Shown one piece after another: positions 46,697-59,501 of a stretch of DNA of 64,000 bases (its first letter is position 1; each line of letters starts with the position of its first letter). The DNA comes from Melampsora larici-populina 98AG31 (lineage: Eukaryota > Basidiomycota > Pucciniomycetes > Pucciniales > Melampsoraceae), in the NCBI RefSeq assembly GCF_000204055.1, contig NW_006768789.1:587858-651857 (forward strand), in the 5' to 3' direction. The translations under genes and the position numbers were made by a program. The notes beneath the pieces are model-generated. The model did not search any database and had not been told where the DNA came from. It was given only the letters and a program-made list of their open reading frames with translations.

Positions 46697-48640
46697 ATGA
46701 AAACTTTGAACGTTTTCGTATTAGTGATGATTGAGATTGGATTGATTTCACTAAGGATTTGTGAACCATTGGTAGATGAGAACGCATTGAACTTCAGAAC
46801 TGAATTGGAACCACTTTCATCATCACACTTAACATTAGCAAGAGATCAAACTGATCAAGATGTTATGATGAAATCAGAAAGTGGCGAAAATGGATATGTA
46901 AGTTTAATGATCATACTTGCCATATATTACTTTGATTTGGATTTCAATAAAGACTAATGAATGATTTGTTAGCGCGAAATGGGAAGAGATGATAAGTTAT
47001 CGACCCAAGTCAAGACGACAAGAACAACAAACGAAGATTTCAATGAACCTTTAATCATCAATCCAAACGCAGATTCAAACTTGTTCATCTCGGAACAAGA
47101 CAAGATTTTAATTGAAAAAGACCTCAATTCGGCGCGCAGACATCATAGTAATCCTATCAAACGATTGAACAAGATCTTGAGAAGTTGCTTGTCCCAAAAC
47201 TCTCGAACTTTAGAAACTCAAAGAGTGGGTAAAGAGTCCTTCAAGGATGAGAAAGTGGTATTATCCGAACAAAAGGCTCAGAAAGATATACAACCCAAAG
47301 AGGATGAAATGAATCCTGAAGAGATGAACCTAAATGAAAGATTCAAAGAACCAGAGAAACTTGTAGGATCAGTCAAGGAGAATAAAACTCTAGAACAAAG
47401 AAAGATTTCAGTATGGGAAGCCATTAGGAATGCCTTAACACTTGATTTTTATTTGTTCAAATTATTCAAGAATATGTGGGCGAATTGGTTTAAACATCTT
47501 TCAGCTGGAAAGAAGAAACCAACACATCGATCAAAAAAGATACCAATAACCGAAAAGGTTTTCAAGAATGAAGATATTCAAAACATTGATCATAACAAGG
47601 AGGCGACTAAATTGGAAAAGCTGTCACCATCTGATCTCAAAGAGTTCAAAGTTCAAGAAAACTCAAAAGATGAAGATTTCCACTCATCTGAATTGACTGT
47701 GAACATTAAACCCCCACTCAGTGAAGAAACTAAACAAGACTTTCAATCTGAAGAAGAACTTGGACCAGCCTTACAGTTCTTAGAACATAGATCATCATCA
47801 TCATCAAGAAATGATGATTTAAATCAAGATGAAAGTGAAAGGGATGAGTTAATGCGATCCAATAACATTCAATTCTTACCACCTTCACCAAGTTTCTCAA
47901 TGAGCTCAAAAGATTTCAAATCGATGATCCAATCCAAAGAATTCCATCCCTATACCACTTCTCCAAACTTTGATACATTTATTCATTCTACTGAGAATCA
48001 GATCGATTCAGATGCGACTACTCCTAAATTTGAACACTTCCAACCAGTGATCAATTCTCCAGAGGTGCCTTCGGAGCCTTTAAGCTTAGAAGATACTTAT
48101 GCATTGATTCATCCTACCGAAAATGATCCTGAATCTAGTAGTCCAACTGTGGAAAAGAAAAAATCACAAACCCAGTTTTCTGAAATCATTCCAGACAGTA
48201 ATTCCCCCAGGGAAGAACCTACCATTGATTCCCCAGAATGCCTTTCAAGTCCTCACGAAGATGAAGATGAAAACTTTGAACCTGTGTATGAAGCCGATCA
48301 AGGAGAATGGGATTACTTAAAGATCCGTAAACCAATCCAATCCACATCATCCTCATCATCATCACCATCCTCTATCAATTCAAAAGACGCAAGACAAAAA
48401 AGACTTAGGAACTCACTAAGAAGGAATTATAGTAAGAACCAATTCTTAAGGAAAAGTTCAAAAGGATTAAAAGTTTTAAAGAAATCTAAAAGTCAAAAAG
48501 TTAATCGAGTATCAAATCCTAGTTCAATTCATGATGATCAACCAAAATCAGGTCATGAAGTTATTGGAGAACCTGAAGTTGAACCTAAACCTACACCTTC
48601 AAAGCCATGGATGTATCAAAGATTATTGAGTTGGTTTTGA
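46697..48640 (+). CDS. Predicted secreted protein, disordered (622 aa)
   Basis: Two exons, 46697-46897 and 46973-48640, in frame. The first ~22 residues (MKTLNVFVLVMIEIGLISLRIC) make a plausible signal peptide, ending near CEP. The rest is highly charged and low in hydrophobics, apart from a segment around residues 155-180 (LTLDFYLFKLFKNMWANWF). Long Glu/Ser-rich stretches, Ser runs (SSSSSSPSS) and several dibasic sites follow; the C-terminus is WMYQRLLSWF. Rust fungi encode many lineage-specific secreted proteins, some of them effectors; whether this is one cannot be told from sequence. Only two Cys occur in exon 2, unlike small Cys-rich effectors. Function unknown. Confidence 0.7.
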
Positions 48641-49917
48641 ATTGAAAACCTTTTCTCTGCTCATCATTTTGGTGGAAAAAGACAAAATGAATTCTTCATT
48701 TACATCCATCTTGTTTATAAATAAATACATCTTTATCTTTTTCTTGATCTTGGTCTTGTAAAACACACACTTCTCATGATCTTCAAATCTTACTTACATT
48801 CTAAAAATTAAATGTGAACCATCTTAAACCTTCAAGTTACATTTCCTTCAAACTTTGCATTTCTTTATCTTTACAATGTACAATCTCTGCAGCAACTTTT
48901 TTTTCAACAAAACTCTTGATTTATCAGTACACTATACCTTTCTTTTATTGAAATGATATCTTTATTCAAGGATACCTTGAGTGTTCAAATCCATGAATTC
49001 ATCTTTATGTTTTTCCAACCCAACTTGAACCTCTTTATTGGTTTGACCAATATCCTGTCTAATTCACATGAGAAAATTCTGGGTGGCTAATCCTCAGTAG
49101 TACTTCATCTCCATGTCAGCTTTGCAGGGCCAACCATCTTTATACCCAGAACCTCTGTACATTGATGTGAGATATCCTGCAATCACCAAGGCCTGAGGCT
49201 GCACTGGCTTGCTATCAAGGTGCAGCCATCATCGTTCCTGATGCATATATTTTTCTTCATAAAGTTTGTGTAGTGATATATCCAAGGAATCTATGTGGAT
49301 ATCAGTTTGCCAATCCAAGGGTACCATTCATTGTCTGGGTACATATTGCTAAACTTTTCCAATCTTCTCCTTCCACTTCCAGCATATTTTCCTTGAAGGC
49401 AAACATCTGAGAAGTCCTTAGATGATGCTCCTGAGGAAAAGTGCAAACAAAGGATGCCATCAAAGCAAATTTTGGCCTTTGCTATGGCCTTGGATTGGCT
49501 CCTTGGGTGAACTTTGCTCAGACCTAAAATGAAGGACTCCTTTGATGTTGGCCTCTGAGTCAAATACTCTGGCTGAGTTCATGATCATGTAAGATGAGTA
49601 TTGTATTCCATTATACTTTTTAATCTGGGGATAATATTATATATAGTCATCAATAAGGTCTACTGAACAAAATCTAACAAAAAAAGCATTGATACAACAA
49701 CTCCTAAAAACAGATATCTACCCCAATTCTCCAAAAGAATGAGATGTTTTTTATACAAATTCAACATCATTCAAATACTAAAAGAAACATAAACAGATCA
49801 AACAAGATGTTCATCTCCAAGACATTCCTTCTCTATTTCCAAGTATACGTACCAAATGATTATCTTAAACCCCCAAAAAAAGATAAGTAATCAAAAGACG
49901 GTAGTTTTTTGTGTTTT
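48641..49917. other. intergenic with a transposon-like fragment
   Basis: Mostly AT-rich. A reverse frame at 49291-49563 (KFSNMYPDNEWYPWIGKL at its end) reads as a real protein fragment. Similar segments occur, as far as I recall, in transposon-encoded proteins of rusts and other basidiomycetes. Nothing else is supported. Confidence 0.4.
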
Positions 49918-51438
49918 TCAAGTTTTAAACGAAAGCGAAACTTGTTCAAAATCCAATGATAAACTTGAACCAAGATCGATTTTCTTCTCAGGTAAAGCTA
50001 CTTCTAAAAACTCTAAATCTTGTTTTTCAATCCAATCTTTAGTAGGCCAATCAATCAAAAACTTAATAAACAAATTCCCATTAGGCGGTAATCCAAACCC
50101 ATTGATTTGTTTAATTTCATTAGGTTTGATAATCATATGACCTGTTTGATTAGGTGATGGGATTTTCAATCGGATCGGTTGTCCATCTAAATGATAAAAG
50201 ACTAATCTATCAAATCCTAATAATGCTTCTGATAAAGTGATACTGATCGGTAATAATAAATCACTTGATGTCGGATCTGGCATTTGAAAAGTTGGATGTG
50301 GTAAGACGTTTAATTTAAGAACTAGATCACCAGGTAAACAACCAGGCTTTAAAATCAGGTAATAGAAAATCGGTCAAAACGATTCATAGAAAGCAAAGAA
50401 AACTCTTGATCAACTTTGAAGGTCTTGTCAGTTTACTTACCTGAGCATCTCCTTGATCAGATAAACGAATCGGATGATCTGGTAGCATTCCTTTTGCGAT
50501 TCGAAATTCCACTTTCACTTTATCTGGTTTGAATCCAGTTCGATTACAACTCGAACATCTAAACAAATTCCTTTCATCAACTTGTATACTCTAGAAACCC
50601 AAACCGATCTCGAAAAATCACTCAACTGATCTTCTGATCTGATCTTGGCACCTAAACCTTCACAACTCGTACAGACTATCGGACTACTTGCAAAGATTCC
50701 ATTCAAAGGAATCACTCGAATAGTAAAACCCTAAACCGTGAATTGCGGAAAACATACTGAATATCCTTTAGTGAAATCGATGATTGGATTTGTAGGAAGC
50801 AAATCACGTGTTTCTTACCTGACCACTACATCTTTGACACATATTCGGTCTAGCATCACGATTATAACCAAACCTAACCAAAAAAAACCAGACATCAGAT
50901 CATGGTAAAAACACACAAACATCGAGATTAAGAAAAACGATCAATTTACCCATGACATTTTTCACAACTTAATTGACGTTCGATTTCGATGGAAACTTTT
51001 TTTCCATTATAAAGATCTTCTAAAGTACAATCGAATTGAATGACCGAATCTTGTGATTTCCTTTTCGGTTCAAAATGGGTTTCGAATTCATTAAATTCAT
51101 CATATTGCTCATGATGATGATGCTGATCGAAAGGTTTCCTGTTTAATGAATCATCATATCGTTTTCGTTTTTCTTCATCTATTAATGTTTCATAGGCTTC
51201 TTGTAAGATATGAAATGATGTTGATGTTGTTGTTGTTGTTGATGATGATGGTTTTTTATCTGGATGAGTTTGTTTTGCTAGTTTATGATATGATGCTCTG
51301 ATTTGTGATCGATTAGCGTTATGTGGTAAATCTATTGAAAAGGACACGATCCAATTATTAGTTCTTGTGTTTGATTTACTATTTGATGAGTTGATGAAAT
51401 GCTTTACCCAAGATCTCATAGTAATCCTTTCTGAGCAT
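49918..51438 (-). CDS. Type I J-domain co-chaperone (DNAJA type), 382 aa
   Basis: Six exons, 51438-51408, 51331-50950, 50873-50819, 50730-50627, 50588-50441 and 50346-49918, sum to 1,149 nt. The true start is ATG 51438 (MLRKDYYEIL); the open frame starting at 51419 reads through intron 1 and would lose the first helix. J domain: DYYEIL, then LPHNANRSQIRASYHKLAKQTHPDKK with the HPD motif that activates Hsp70. Four CxxC units follow (CEKCHGFG, CQRCSGQG, CTSCEGLG, CSSCNRTG), the zinc region of type I proteins; the last has Phe for the final Gly. The C-terminal substrate domain follows (LPGDLVLKLNVLPHPTF, LSEALLGF). A His/Asp-rich linker replaces the usual Gly/Phe region. No CaaX box; nearest to Xdj1/Apj1-like proteins by that, but unresolved. 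Confidence 0.9.
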
Positions 51439-53131
51439 TTGTCTTGATATCCGATTGTTGGTTGTGTGTATGCAGTGAATCTGATAAGCTTTAATGAGAC
51501 TTTCTCTTTGGTTTCTTGAAGAAAACTTTCACAACAGTTTTCAAAATTCGATTTCTCAAACGTGATGAATTATAATGTAGTTCAGATTTGTATATTGCCA
51601 GATTTTCTCTTTTTGAGCATTTGTCTCTGAAAATTAAATTCAACTTGATGGCAATGGCGAGCTCCTTTGGTTTGTACTTATCACCAAGCCTGCTCATAAG
51701 AAAAACATAAATGATCTCGAATCTTCCTCCAATGATTTCGTGACTTCCCTTGGGAATTTTTCCAGCCGGTCAGTTATGTGGGCCTGAGAATGACAATTCA
51801 AGGTTTTTCTATCTTAGGAAAGCACGAAGTAGTACAAAGCAAACCCAAGATGTGAGGTCTTCCCTACTGATGGCCATCATGTCCTTCATGCATGGAATTC
51901 TGGAACTCACCACAATGGATGATTCATCCTATGGAAGCCTTATGATCCTCTGCATGGAGTTCATGCAGCTTTAGTATTTTCATGTTGAGCTCTTTGAATC
52001 AATTTTTTGATCACCAAGCCACGACTATCGTACAGTAAGATTCCTTGATAAGTATGGTGATGCACAGATTCCATTCTAATATGTATAAACAATGCTTCTT
52101 ATCGAAACAGACCCAATAGGAGCCTAAAAAATGCTGAGAATCATGCTATGCTGATGTTTTATGCTGAAAAATGTAGTTTTGGCTCAACGAATGCCAAAAA
52201 AGGAGCTTTGTCATTTCTGAAGTCATGTGTAAAGGCAAGAAGCTCAGAGAAGAGGTCTGGCTAAAGAGACAACATGCGACCAAGAAGTTGATCAAAAGAT
52301 GAAGTTGGGATATTTCGGTTGAGAAAAGATATTGGTAGATATATAGAAAACCGAAGTTGTGAATCTTCGTTGGAAGAACTCAGTTTATCATTTGACAAGG
52401 AGAAAATGTGTCCTCAGTCTTTAAAGCACCATGGGTTAGATGATTGGAAGTCATCCACACACTTTTCCACTTCAAAAAATAGATTATCAGTTGGTGTTCC
52501 AAAAATGATGTATCAACTGCTCAGTCTTGCAGCAGCCGACTCCTGCTCAGTCTTGCTCAGTCAATACAAGTCTCATGAGAAGAACCCCCCAATTCTACAT
52601 TCGAATTTACGTTCCTGTCAGAAACGTCACCTTAAAACTCACGTTTCCGGTCCCGCGCAAGGGATGGAGATTGAATGCATCATAAAATTTGACATTCCTG
52701 CGTACATATTTTAGTGCAGTTGTATACATCTCCCCTAATTCGTCTCATCTCATGTCATGAGTCGTTGTATGAAGAATTGAAGACTGTCTCTCCTGATAAA
52801 TAACGGAATAGAAAAGGAGATTTATTTAGATTACCATCATCTTTGAACCCCATTCAAGTTCAACCTTTAGGCTTTCTCAATCATCAATCATCAACTATTG
52901 GGGATTTCAATATCTACAACTTCAACCGAGCATTCACTTTCTTCTGAAAGCGAAACCTTTACATTCACTTAATCGTCTCACTCTTTTACACACATATATA
53001 TCAACTCAAGCTCGACCATTCAACTGACCTACATACTTTCTTTTCAAACCTCAATTATTAACTTCTTTACAAAACGACCGATTTCCTAAGAAAAAATATA
53101 TTGACATCTTTCTCAACATCATCAGATCAAC
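51439..53131. other. intergenic, ORF fragments only
   Basis: Short frames at 51750-51974 (+) and 52319-52714 (+) lack recognisable domains; the first may be a decayed transposon piece. The 250 bases before 53132 are C/T-rich and probably form the promoter and leader of the next gene. Confidence 0.45.
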
Positions 53132-54879
53132 ATGATTAATTTCTTGAATAACTTCTTAACGCTTATGGTCTTACCAACCACTTCGGCTGTTCTCTCTGGT
53201 TTTAATCAAAACAATTTACCGTATCAAAGTGATCCTGGTGTTGGTCAATATGGTTATAATCAATGTGGTAAAACGGCTACACCTTTTAGTAAATGTCAGT
53301 AAGTAGAATTTCGAATTTGATTAACTCCCTTTAGTACACCTTTTCTCGAGTTGATGATTGTTTTGATCTTTGCTTCAGGAATGTGTTCATTAAATCTGCA
53401 ACCGATTTTTGTTTCTTTGCTCGTACGTTCATCTACACGAAAAAAGGCTCACTTCGCGTCCCTTTACTAATATAACCTTCATGACTTTGTGTACATAGCT
53501 CCAACTGTTCAACCTGTTGGAAATGCCGAAAGGATTTCAGTTTCATATTGTACAAAAGATGGACATGGTACACGTTTAGTACCCAAAGATACGTTTCATA
53601 ACTTACATTATGTGTAAGTGACAATTAACTCCTGCAATCGTTATTTCTCAATAATTACTAGAGTCAGACTGATTGATGAACTAAAAAGGAATTTTTCATT
53701 GAAAAACATCATCTTGATCATCTTAGTCGAACTCCTCATTACATTCAAATCACTGCTATTGGTGACGTAAATCAATTATCTGTTTTTTAAAGAAAACACT
53801 ACGGCGTTTAAACTGATTTTTGAATTTTTCGTTTGATCAGTTTACTAAGGTGAACGTTCCTAAAGGAGATGAAGGTGGTGAATTAGGTAAGAGATCCACC
53901 ATGCTCCAATTCTTTCAAATCCTTCTCAAGTCCAATCTTTCTTACTCTCTATTTCTTGAAATTATACCAACAGATCCAGCAGGGTAAGAAAACCTTCGAG
54001 TCCAACCAATTCTTGAATTTATCTCAAGTACTCATCACCTCGAAAATATTCAAATACTTTGATTTTTTGTTTTAGAGCCGATGGTCATGGTAATCCATTA
54101 GGAGGATTAGTGTTTGGTGAAAACAATCAATTCGATCACTGGACCGAATTTATTTCAGATGAAGAGTTTTGTATAAGAGTATGTTTCAATGGACCCAAAG
54201 CATCTGAATACTGTGAACATATCTGTAAGGCTTCATCTTTTTTTTTGGGCCACTCTGATTTTCTTGATCTTGGTTATTTATATGACTTTTTTTTGTCTTT
54301 TGCTCTCATATCAGATGATGTGATGGGTTGTCAATGGAATATTCCAGGAAATTATGAAGGCAATGGGTTTGATCAATGTGATGGTGAAGATGTTTCACTT
54401 CCAATGGGAAAATGTAAGAAGATTTCTTTTTTCAATATTCTCTTAAACTAATTCTTTTGATCATTAATTCACAAGTTTATTGACTTGATTGAATTTTTTT
54501 TTCTTCATTCACTGACGCTAAATTCTTTTGATTTTAGATAAATTACCTAATGGTAAGATTGGAACTTGGCATCAAGGAGATAAAACTCCAGCACCACCTG
54601 CAAATCCAGCTGGAAAAGTCAAAAATTGTTTTGGGTAAGTAACCAAATTCTTTCAAAGATCCCTTATTTCAAAAGAAAAATCCTTTGATCCTAACAAACT
54701 AAATCTTTTTTTTTTCTTTTTTCTTTTTTCTTTTTTTTTTGAATGAAAGTGTAAGCCCACCAGGTCAATATAAGTATCAAAAACCATCTCAAATGGAAAA
54801 ATTTAATAAAGAAATTAAATCAAATCATCAATTAACTGGAAAAGAAAAGATCAATGAAATGATGAAAAATTTACAATAA
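53132..54879 (+). CDS. Secreted glycoprotein, 'macrofage activating glycoprotein'-like (298 aa, ten exons)
   Basis: Exons 53132-53298, 53379-53422, 53499-53613, 53727-53766, 53841-53886, 53974-53983, 54076-54224, 54315-54413, 54538-54634 and 54750-54879 sum to 897 nt. The signal peptide is MINFLNNFLTLMVLPTTSAVLS. The body has DPAGADGHGNPLGGLVFGEN, CIRVCFNG, CEHIYDVMGCQWNIPGNY and FDQCDGEDVSLPMGKY, which match, from memory, the conserved core of basidiomycete proteins annotated as 'macrofage activating glycoprotein'. Eight or more cysteines suggest disulphides in a secreted or wall-linked fold. Biochemical role is unknown. The usual Ser/Thr-rich GPI tail is absent; the C-terminus is short and Lys-rich. 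Exon 6 is only 10 nt. Confidence 0.85.
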
Positions 54880-56932
54880 TTCAATTCATCTTTTTCCCCT
54901 ATCCCCCCTACAAAAAAAACATTTAAATATCAAAACATTGAAATTAAAACTTGAAGAAAGAAAAACAATAATGATAGATAGATTGGGATAGGTTACTAAA
55001 CTTTTGATTTTGTAAACTTCATGTTTATTTATGAAAAAAAAAACAGGAAGTTCATGTTTTTTATTTATTTATTTTAGTGTAATATGTTGAACATTGAGAA
55101 AAAAATATTTTTTGGTTCACAGTATTGATAACCTTTGAAGTCAAATATCATCTTATCTCAAAGTACATGCTAAAAAGCTTGATTATTTGTTTCTCCAGTC
55201 CAACATATAAAATGACTAGTATTACTTGATCCAATTGTTTTGAAATTCCAACTCAGTGCAATAACCTTATGACTCATGAAGCAAAACAAATCCAAGTCCC
55301 AAAAAGATTGTACATATATACAACAAGATCCTACTTTATACCTCTTGAAGGTTTTTGAAAAACTCTTAGAAAGCTCTACTTCTAAGGATCACGTTGTATG
55401 CCTAAACAAAAGTGAACCTTGAAATTCTAGAATTCCATAGCTCATGGAATCCACAAGACTTATAATCAAAGTTACACCATTTTAGGTCACCTTGAAATAC
55501 CCTATTCTTTATTCCGATGAGTCCATTTGCAGAGTATGTGATCAAGTGATCAAAGCTCTAAAGAATGAACCTACAACTAAGGCTATGTATTGAAGCCAAT
55601 GCCCGTCAATCTTGGTCTTGTCACTAATTCTTGAGTTTAACTAATTCTTGAGGTTAATCATTCCAAACAGATCATCATAAGTGCTCCTCACTAAACTTTC
55701 AACCAAGAAACCTACTAAAACCAAAGCTTCCAAGCAAGCAATCCCACACATGAAGCTCAACCATTCTTCACTTCACTTCACCTCACATCCAAACTTTCAC
55801 ATCTTTTCCCCATCAACCTCTTTCTCTCATCCCCAAACCTCTGCAAGACAATACCAATCAACCCACACCAACTTACTTTCTCAAACCACTCTTTTCAAAA
55901 AAAAAGAAAGAAAAAATATCTTTTTCTCTTTAGTATATATATATAATAATCAAACTAAAAAAAAATAGTATACAATTTTCAAAAAAAGAAGAAAAGAAGT
56001 TAAGAAAAAAAAAATTGTTCGATTCTTTAAATTTTGGAAAAAAAAAACAAGTCAAAGAAAATATTAAGAATCAGGGAACCAAAGAAAAAGGAAAAGCAAA
56101 AGGGTTTTCAAATACAAATCAAATCAAAAAACAAATCAAAAACAGATCGGAGCTAAACTTGCAAAGCAAAAAAAAGCAAAAGCGGAAGAGAAAGCAAAAG
56201 AGAAAGCCAAAGAGGAAAAGAGAAAGCCAAAGAGAAAGAGGAGAAAGCCAAAGAGAGAGAGAAAAAGAAAGTCTGTTAAACAGAAAAAATGGTAAACTCA
56301 TATATATCAAAAAAAAACCAGAAAAAGTTAAACAAACCAATCAAAGAGACAAAAAACAGATTCAAAGAGACAAAGAGACAGAAAAAAACACAGTATAAAG
56401 TAAACGAAATTCATACATCCTCAAGTCTTTTTGTTTCACAAACCAAAAAAAAAGTTCATTAAGACATCTCAAATTAATGTAAAAATAAGATAAAAACACT
56501 TTGATATATATAAAATATAAAATAAATATATTATTCAACTTTATGAAAAAAAAACGATAAATTAAACATATACAGATTTAAAGAATCATACAACGAATAT
56601 ATAGGTAGGTAGGTAGGTAGATTGAGCATAAAGTTACGAATAATGATAAAAAGAATAATCGAGAAACGGGGGATCGAAAGATAAACACAACAAGACATTT
56701 TTCTTACTATTTGGTTTCGTTCCCTTAGCTTTGATTTGAATTGGAAGGTTTCACTTTTTGTTTTGTTTCGATGAAGAGATCGGATGAGTCTTGATGGGTT
56801 GATCAGATGAACTTGAATGATGGATTCCTCTTCTTTTTTCTCCTAATGCAAGACTAAAAAAAACCAAGCCAACCATAAAAAAAAACCAAAACACCTTGAT
56901 CATGAGTTTTTTTTTTTCAAATCAAATCAAAA
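54880..56932. other. AT-rich, low-complexity intergenic
   Basis: Holds A-runs, a long purine-rich stretch at about 56,000-56,400 (AAAGAGAAAGCC-type imperfect repeats) and an AGGT microsatellite at 56,602-56,620. The Lys/Gln/Arg frame 56015-56398 reads that purine tract and is judged noncoding. Confidence 0.55.
56170..56275. repeat. purine-rich imperfect tandem repeat
   Basis: Repeated AAAGCNAAAGAGAAAG-like units on the plus strand, nearly free of pyrimidines apart from GCC spacing. Confidence 0.7.
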
Positions 56933-59501
56933 TCAAATCAAAAAAAAAAGATGAACGAACAAATGTAAAACTCTTTCTTCCAATACATCAGATTTGATAG
57001 GCTTAGTTAAATAATCATCCATCTGAACCTCAGTACACCTTTCCCTATCACCTCTAGTAGCCGAAGCCTATTGGAACCCAACCCAAACCAAAAAACCCCA
57101 AGATGAGTTTAAATTCTTCAACTCTTATAATCCAAAAGAAAACAAAATCAAAAAAACCGACTCACACTCAAAGCAATAATAGGTAAAGATACTCGATCAG
57201 ATCCTTTCAACTCAAGTTCTCTAATCTTTTTAGTAGCCTCAAATCCATCAAGTACAGGCATAATCAAATCCAAAATCACCAAATCATAGATCTTAATCCG
57301 ATTCTTGATTCTTTCAACCGCTTCTTTTCCATTCTCGACTAAATCCACTTTACTCAATCCAATCTTTTTCAATAATCCAATCGTAATCTTGGCCATGATC
57401 GGATTATCTTCGGCTAAGAGAATCCAATATTGATCTCTTGATTTGGTTAATCTAGATTGGTTTGAAGCGTCTTTGTTTCGAACCGATCTTGTTCTTCGTT
57501 TGGTTGATTGTGATGAACGTCTGTGATTAGATTCAGGAATGCTTTTAGAATTAGGTGGATTACATGAATCAGGTGAATGAACATGATTAGGGGTGGTATG
57601 ATTCGTATTTGTAGTATACTGTAACATCATTTCAACTTTAGCTTTACATCCTTTACCAAGTCCTTCACTCTCAAGTGAAACTGTCCCATCCATTGCATCT
57701 ACCAAAGTCTTGACAATACAGAGACCTAAGCCACTTCCACCATAAAGTCTAGATGTCGAACTTTCAGCTTGTGAGAATGGTTGCCAACTCGTGAGGATCC
57801 GTAATGATTCGGGTGTCAATCCGATCCCATCATCTTTAATTGTGGCTGATAATTTCAGTCGATCCGGCGGAGATCTTTCGAGTCTCAGATCCAGTGTGAT
57901 TCGACCGGTTGGAGCGAATTTCAAACTGTTGGATACCAAATTGCTAAGCACTTGTCTCACTCGACCCTTGTCCCCGATGATCTCAGGGTTAGTGCCAATG
58001 GTAGGATCGATGGTGAGATTAGATTGGAATCGACTTCGCTTGCTTCGAGCAGTATGAGTAAAGATTCGATCGAGTTCATGAAACAGATCTTTCAAATTGA
58101 AAGGTGAAGGATCAAATGATAGTTTCCCGCATTCAATCTTACTAAAATCCAAAATATCCCCTACTACATCTAAGAGACCATCAGCAGAAGATTTAATAGT
58201 TTCTGCATAATCTCTTTGAAGTGAATCCAATTCGGTTTCCAGTAAGAGTTCAATGATACCCAAAACATTGGCTATGGGAGTTCGAATCTCATGCTATAGA
58301 AGGAAGGTATCCTCTCGTGATAAACAACAATCTAAAATCAGAATCCAAATATCGGCGTTGGTTGATATGGTGTTGATAATAGTGAGTCAAGTAAGAGAGG
58401 GGAATCAAAGATAGAAGAAGCATGACTCACCGACATATTACTGAGAAAGGTAGATTTCGATTGATTGGCATCTTCCGAAGCAATGGCCTCTTGTCTTAGC
58501 CTTTCCTTTTCTCGTTCAGCTTCTCTTCGACGATTGATTTCATCCGTCACATCATGTACATAGATCAGACCTCCTAGGATGTCTTCTCTAGAATGATTCG
58601 GGTATTGTTTAAGAGGATCTGTCCTGATCGTTTTAGCACCAATCTTGATGATTCGACGAGACTGATCAGGCATGATACATCCATATTCTTCATTCGAAAT
58701 GGTTTCCCCTCGCATGGCTCTTTCTACTGGGAAATCAATAAGAGGTACTTCAGTTTGAAAGGAAGAATCGAAGAGGGACCATTGTTTGAGCTGAAATCCT
58801 CCGACGGTCTCGGTGTGATCTTCAAGTGGATTGAGAGCTTGAAAAAGAGAACAAGCTGCTGGATTGGCAATTGAAACTGTCCGGTCGATAGATACAGCAT
58901 GCATTGGCCAAGAGACAGGTGAATCAAAGATTGCATGTGACATTCGAGTGATGAATTGATCTCGTTCTGAAGTAGCGGGTGGATCACGTGCTCTGAGCTG
59001 ACAGGAGTACCAAAGTTCAGGCAGACCCGGTCGAGGTTCGAATGCATCTATCTGAATGATTTGAAGTAGATTAGATGAATGGTTATGGGGATGGTGATGC
59101 TGATGAGATTGGAGTGGGTTTGAATGTGAATTTTGATTTGAAGTTGAAGTTGAGTTTGAATTTGAATGATGAAGATGATTGAGATGAGATGAAGATTGAA
59201 TTGGAATCAAAGAGACTTCGACAGTAGTAGGTTGAAGAGTTTGAGAGATTGGTAATCGAGAGAGATGATTTTTTGAATGATGAAAGCGAATTTGAGCACG
59301 TTGATAGGCATCAATGATTTGAGCATGATGATCTTGATGAGAGATTGAGGTAAGAGGATGACCTATTTTGAAGCCAAAGAGATGATCAGCTTGAGTTGAA
59401 GTGGATCGAATGAGATGATGATGATCAACAATGAAGATTGGTAATGGATTAGATTGGATTAGAGATGATTGAAGTAAGATCTCAGTAGTGGATGGTGTCA
59501 T
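56933..59501 (-). CDS. Hybrid histidine kinase with response-regulator domain (777 aa)
   Basis: Three exons, 59501-58431, 58293-57166 and 57067-56933, sum to 2,334 nt. The N-terminal ~350 residues hold PAS-like segments (LPIFIVDHHHLIRSTSTQADHLFGF; then SIDRTVSIANPAACSLFQALNP ending IYVHDVTDE), split by a His/Ser/Asn-rich insert. The H-box opens exon 2 (HEIRTPIANVLG, phospho-accepting His). The ATPase has an N box (LSNLVSNSLKF), G1 (IKDDGIGL) and G2 (GGSGLGLCIVK). The receiver has LLAEDNPI, VILDLIMPVLDG (phospho-accepting Asp) and LTKPIKSDVL. This is the fungal hybrid kinase layout, feeding a Ypd1-type phosphorelay. No transmembrane segment, so probably cytosolic. The stimulus is unknown. Confidence 0.93.

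Noticed and set aside
51331..51419. J-protein start at 51419 (MRSWVKHF)
   Set aside because: This segment is intron 1; splicing from an upstream 31-nt exon restores the canonical J-domain start.
56015..56398. 127-codon Lys/Arg/Gln-rich frame
   Set aside because: It reads an A/G-only repeat tract, has no domain and no normal composition; any purine tract is open in some frame.
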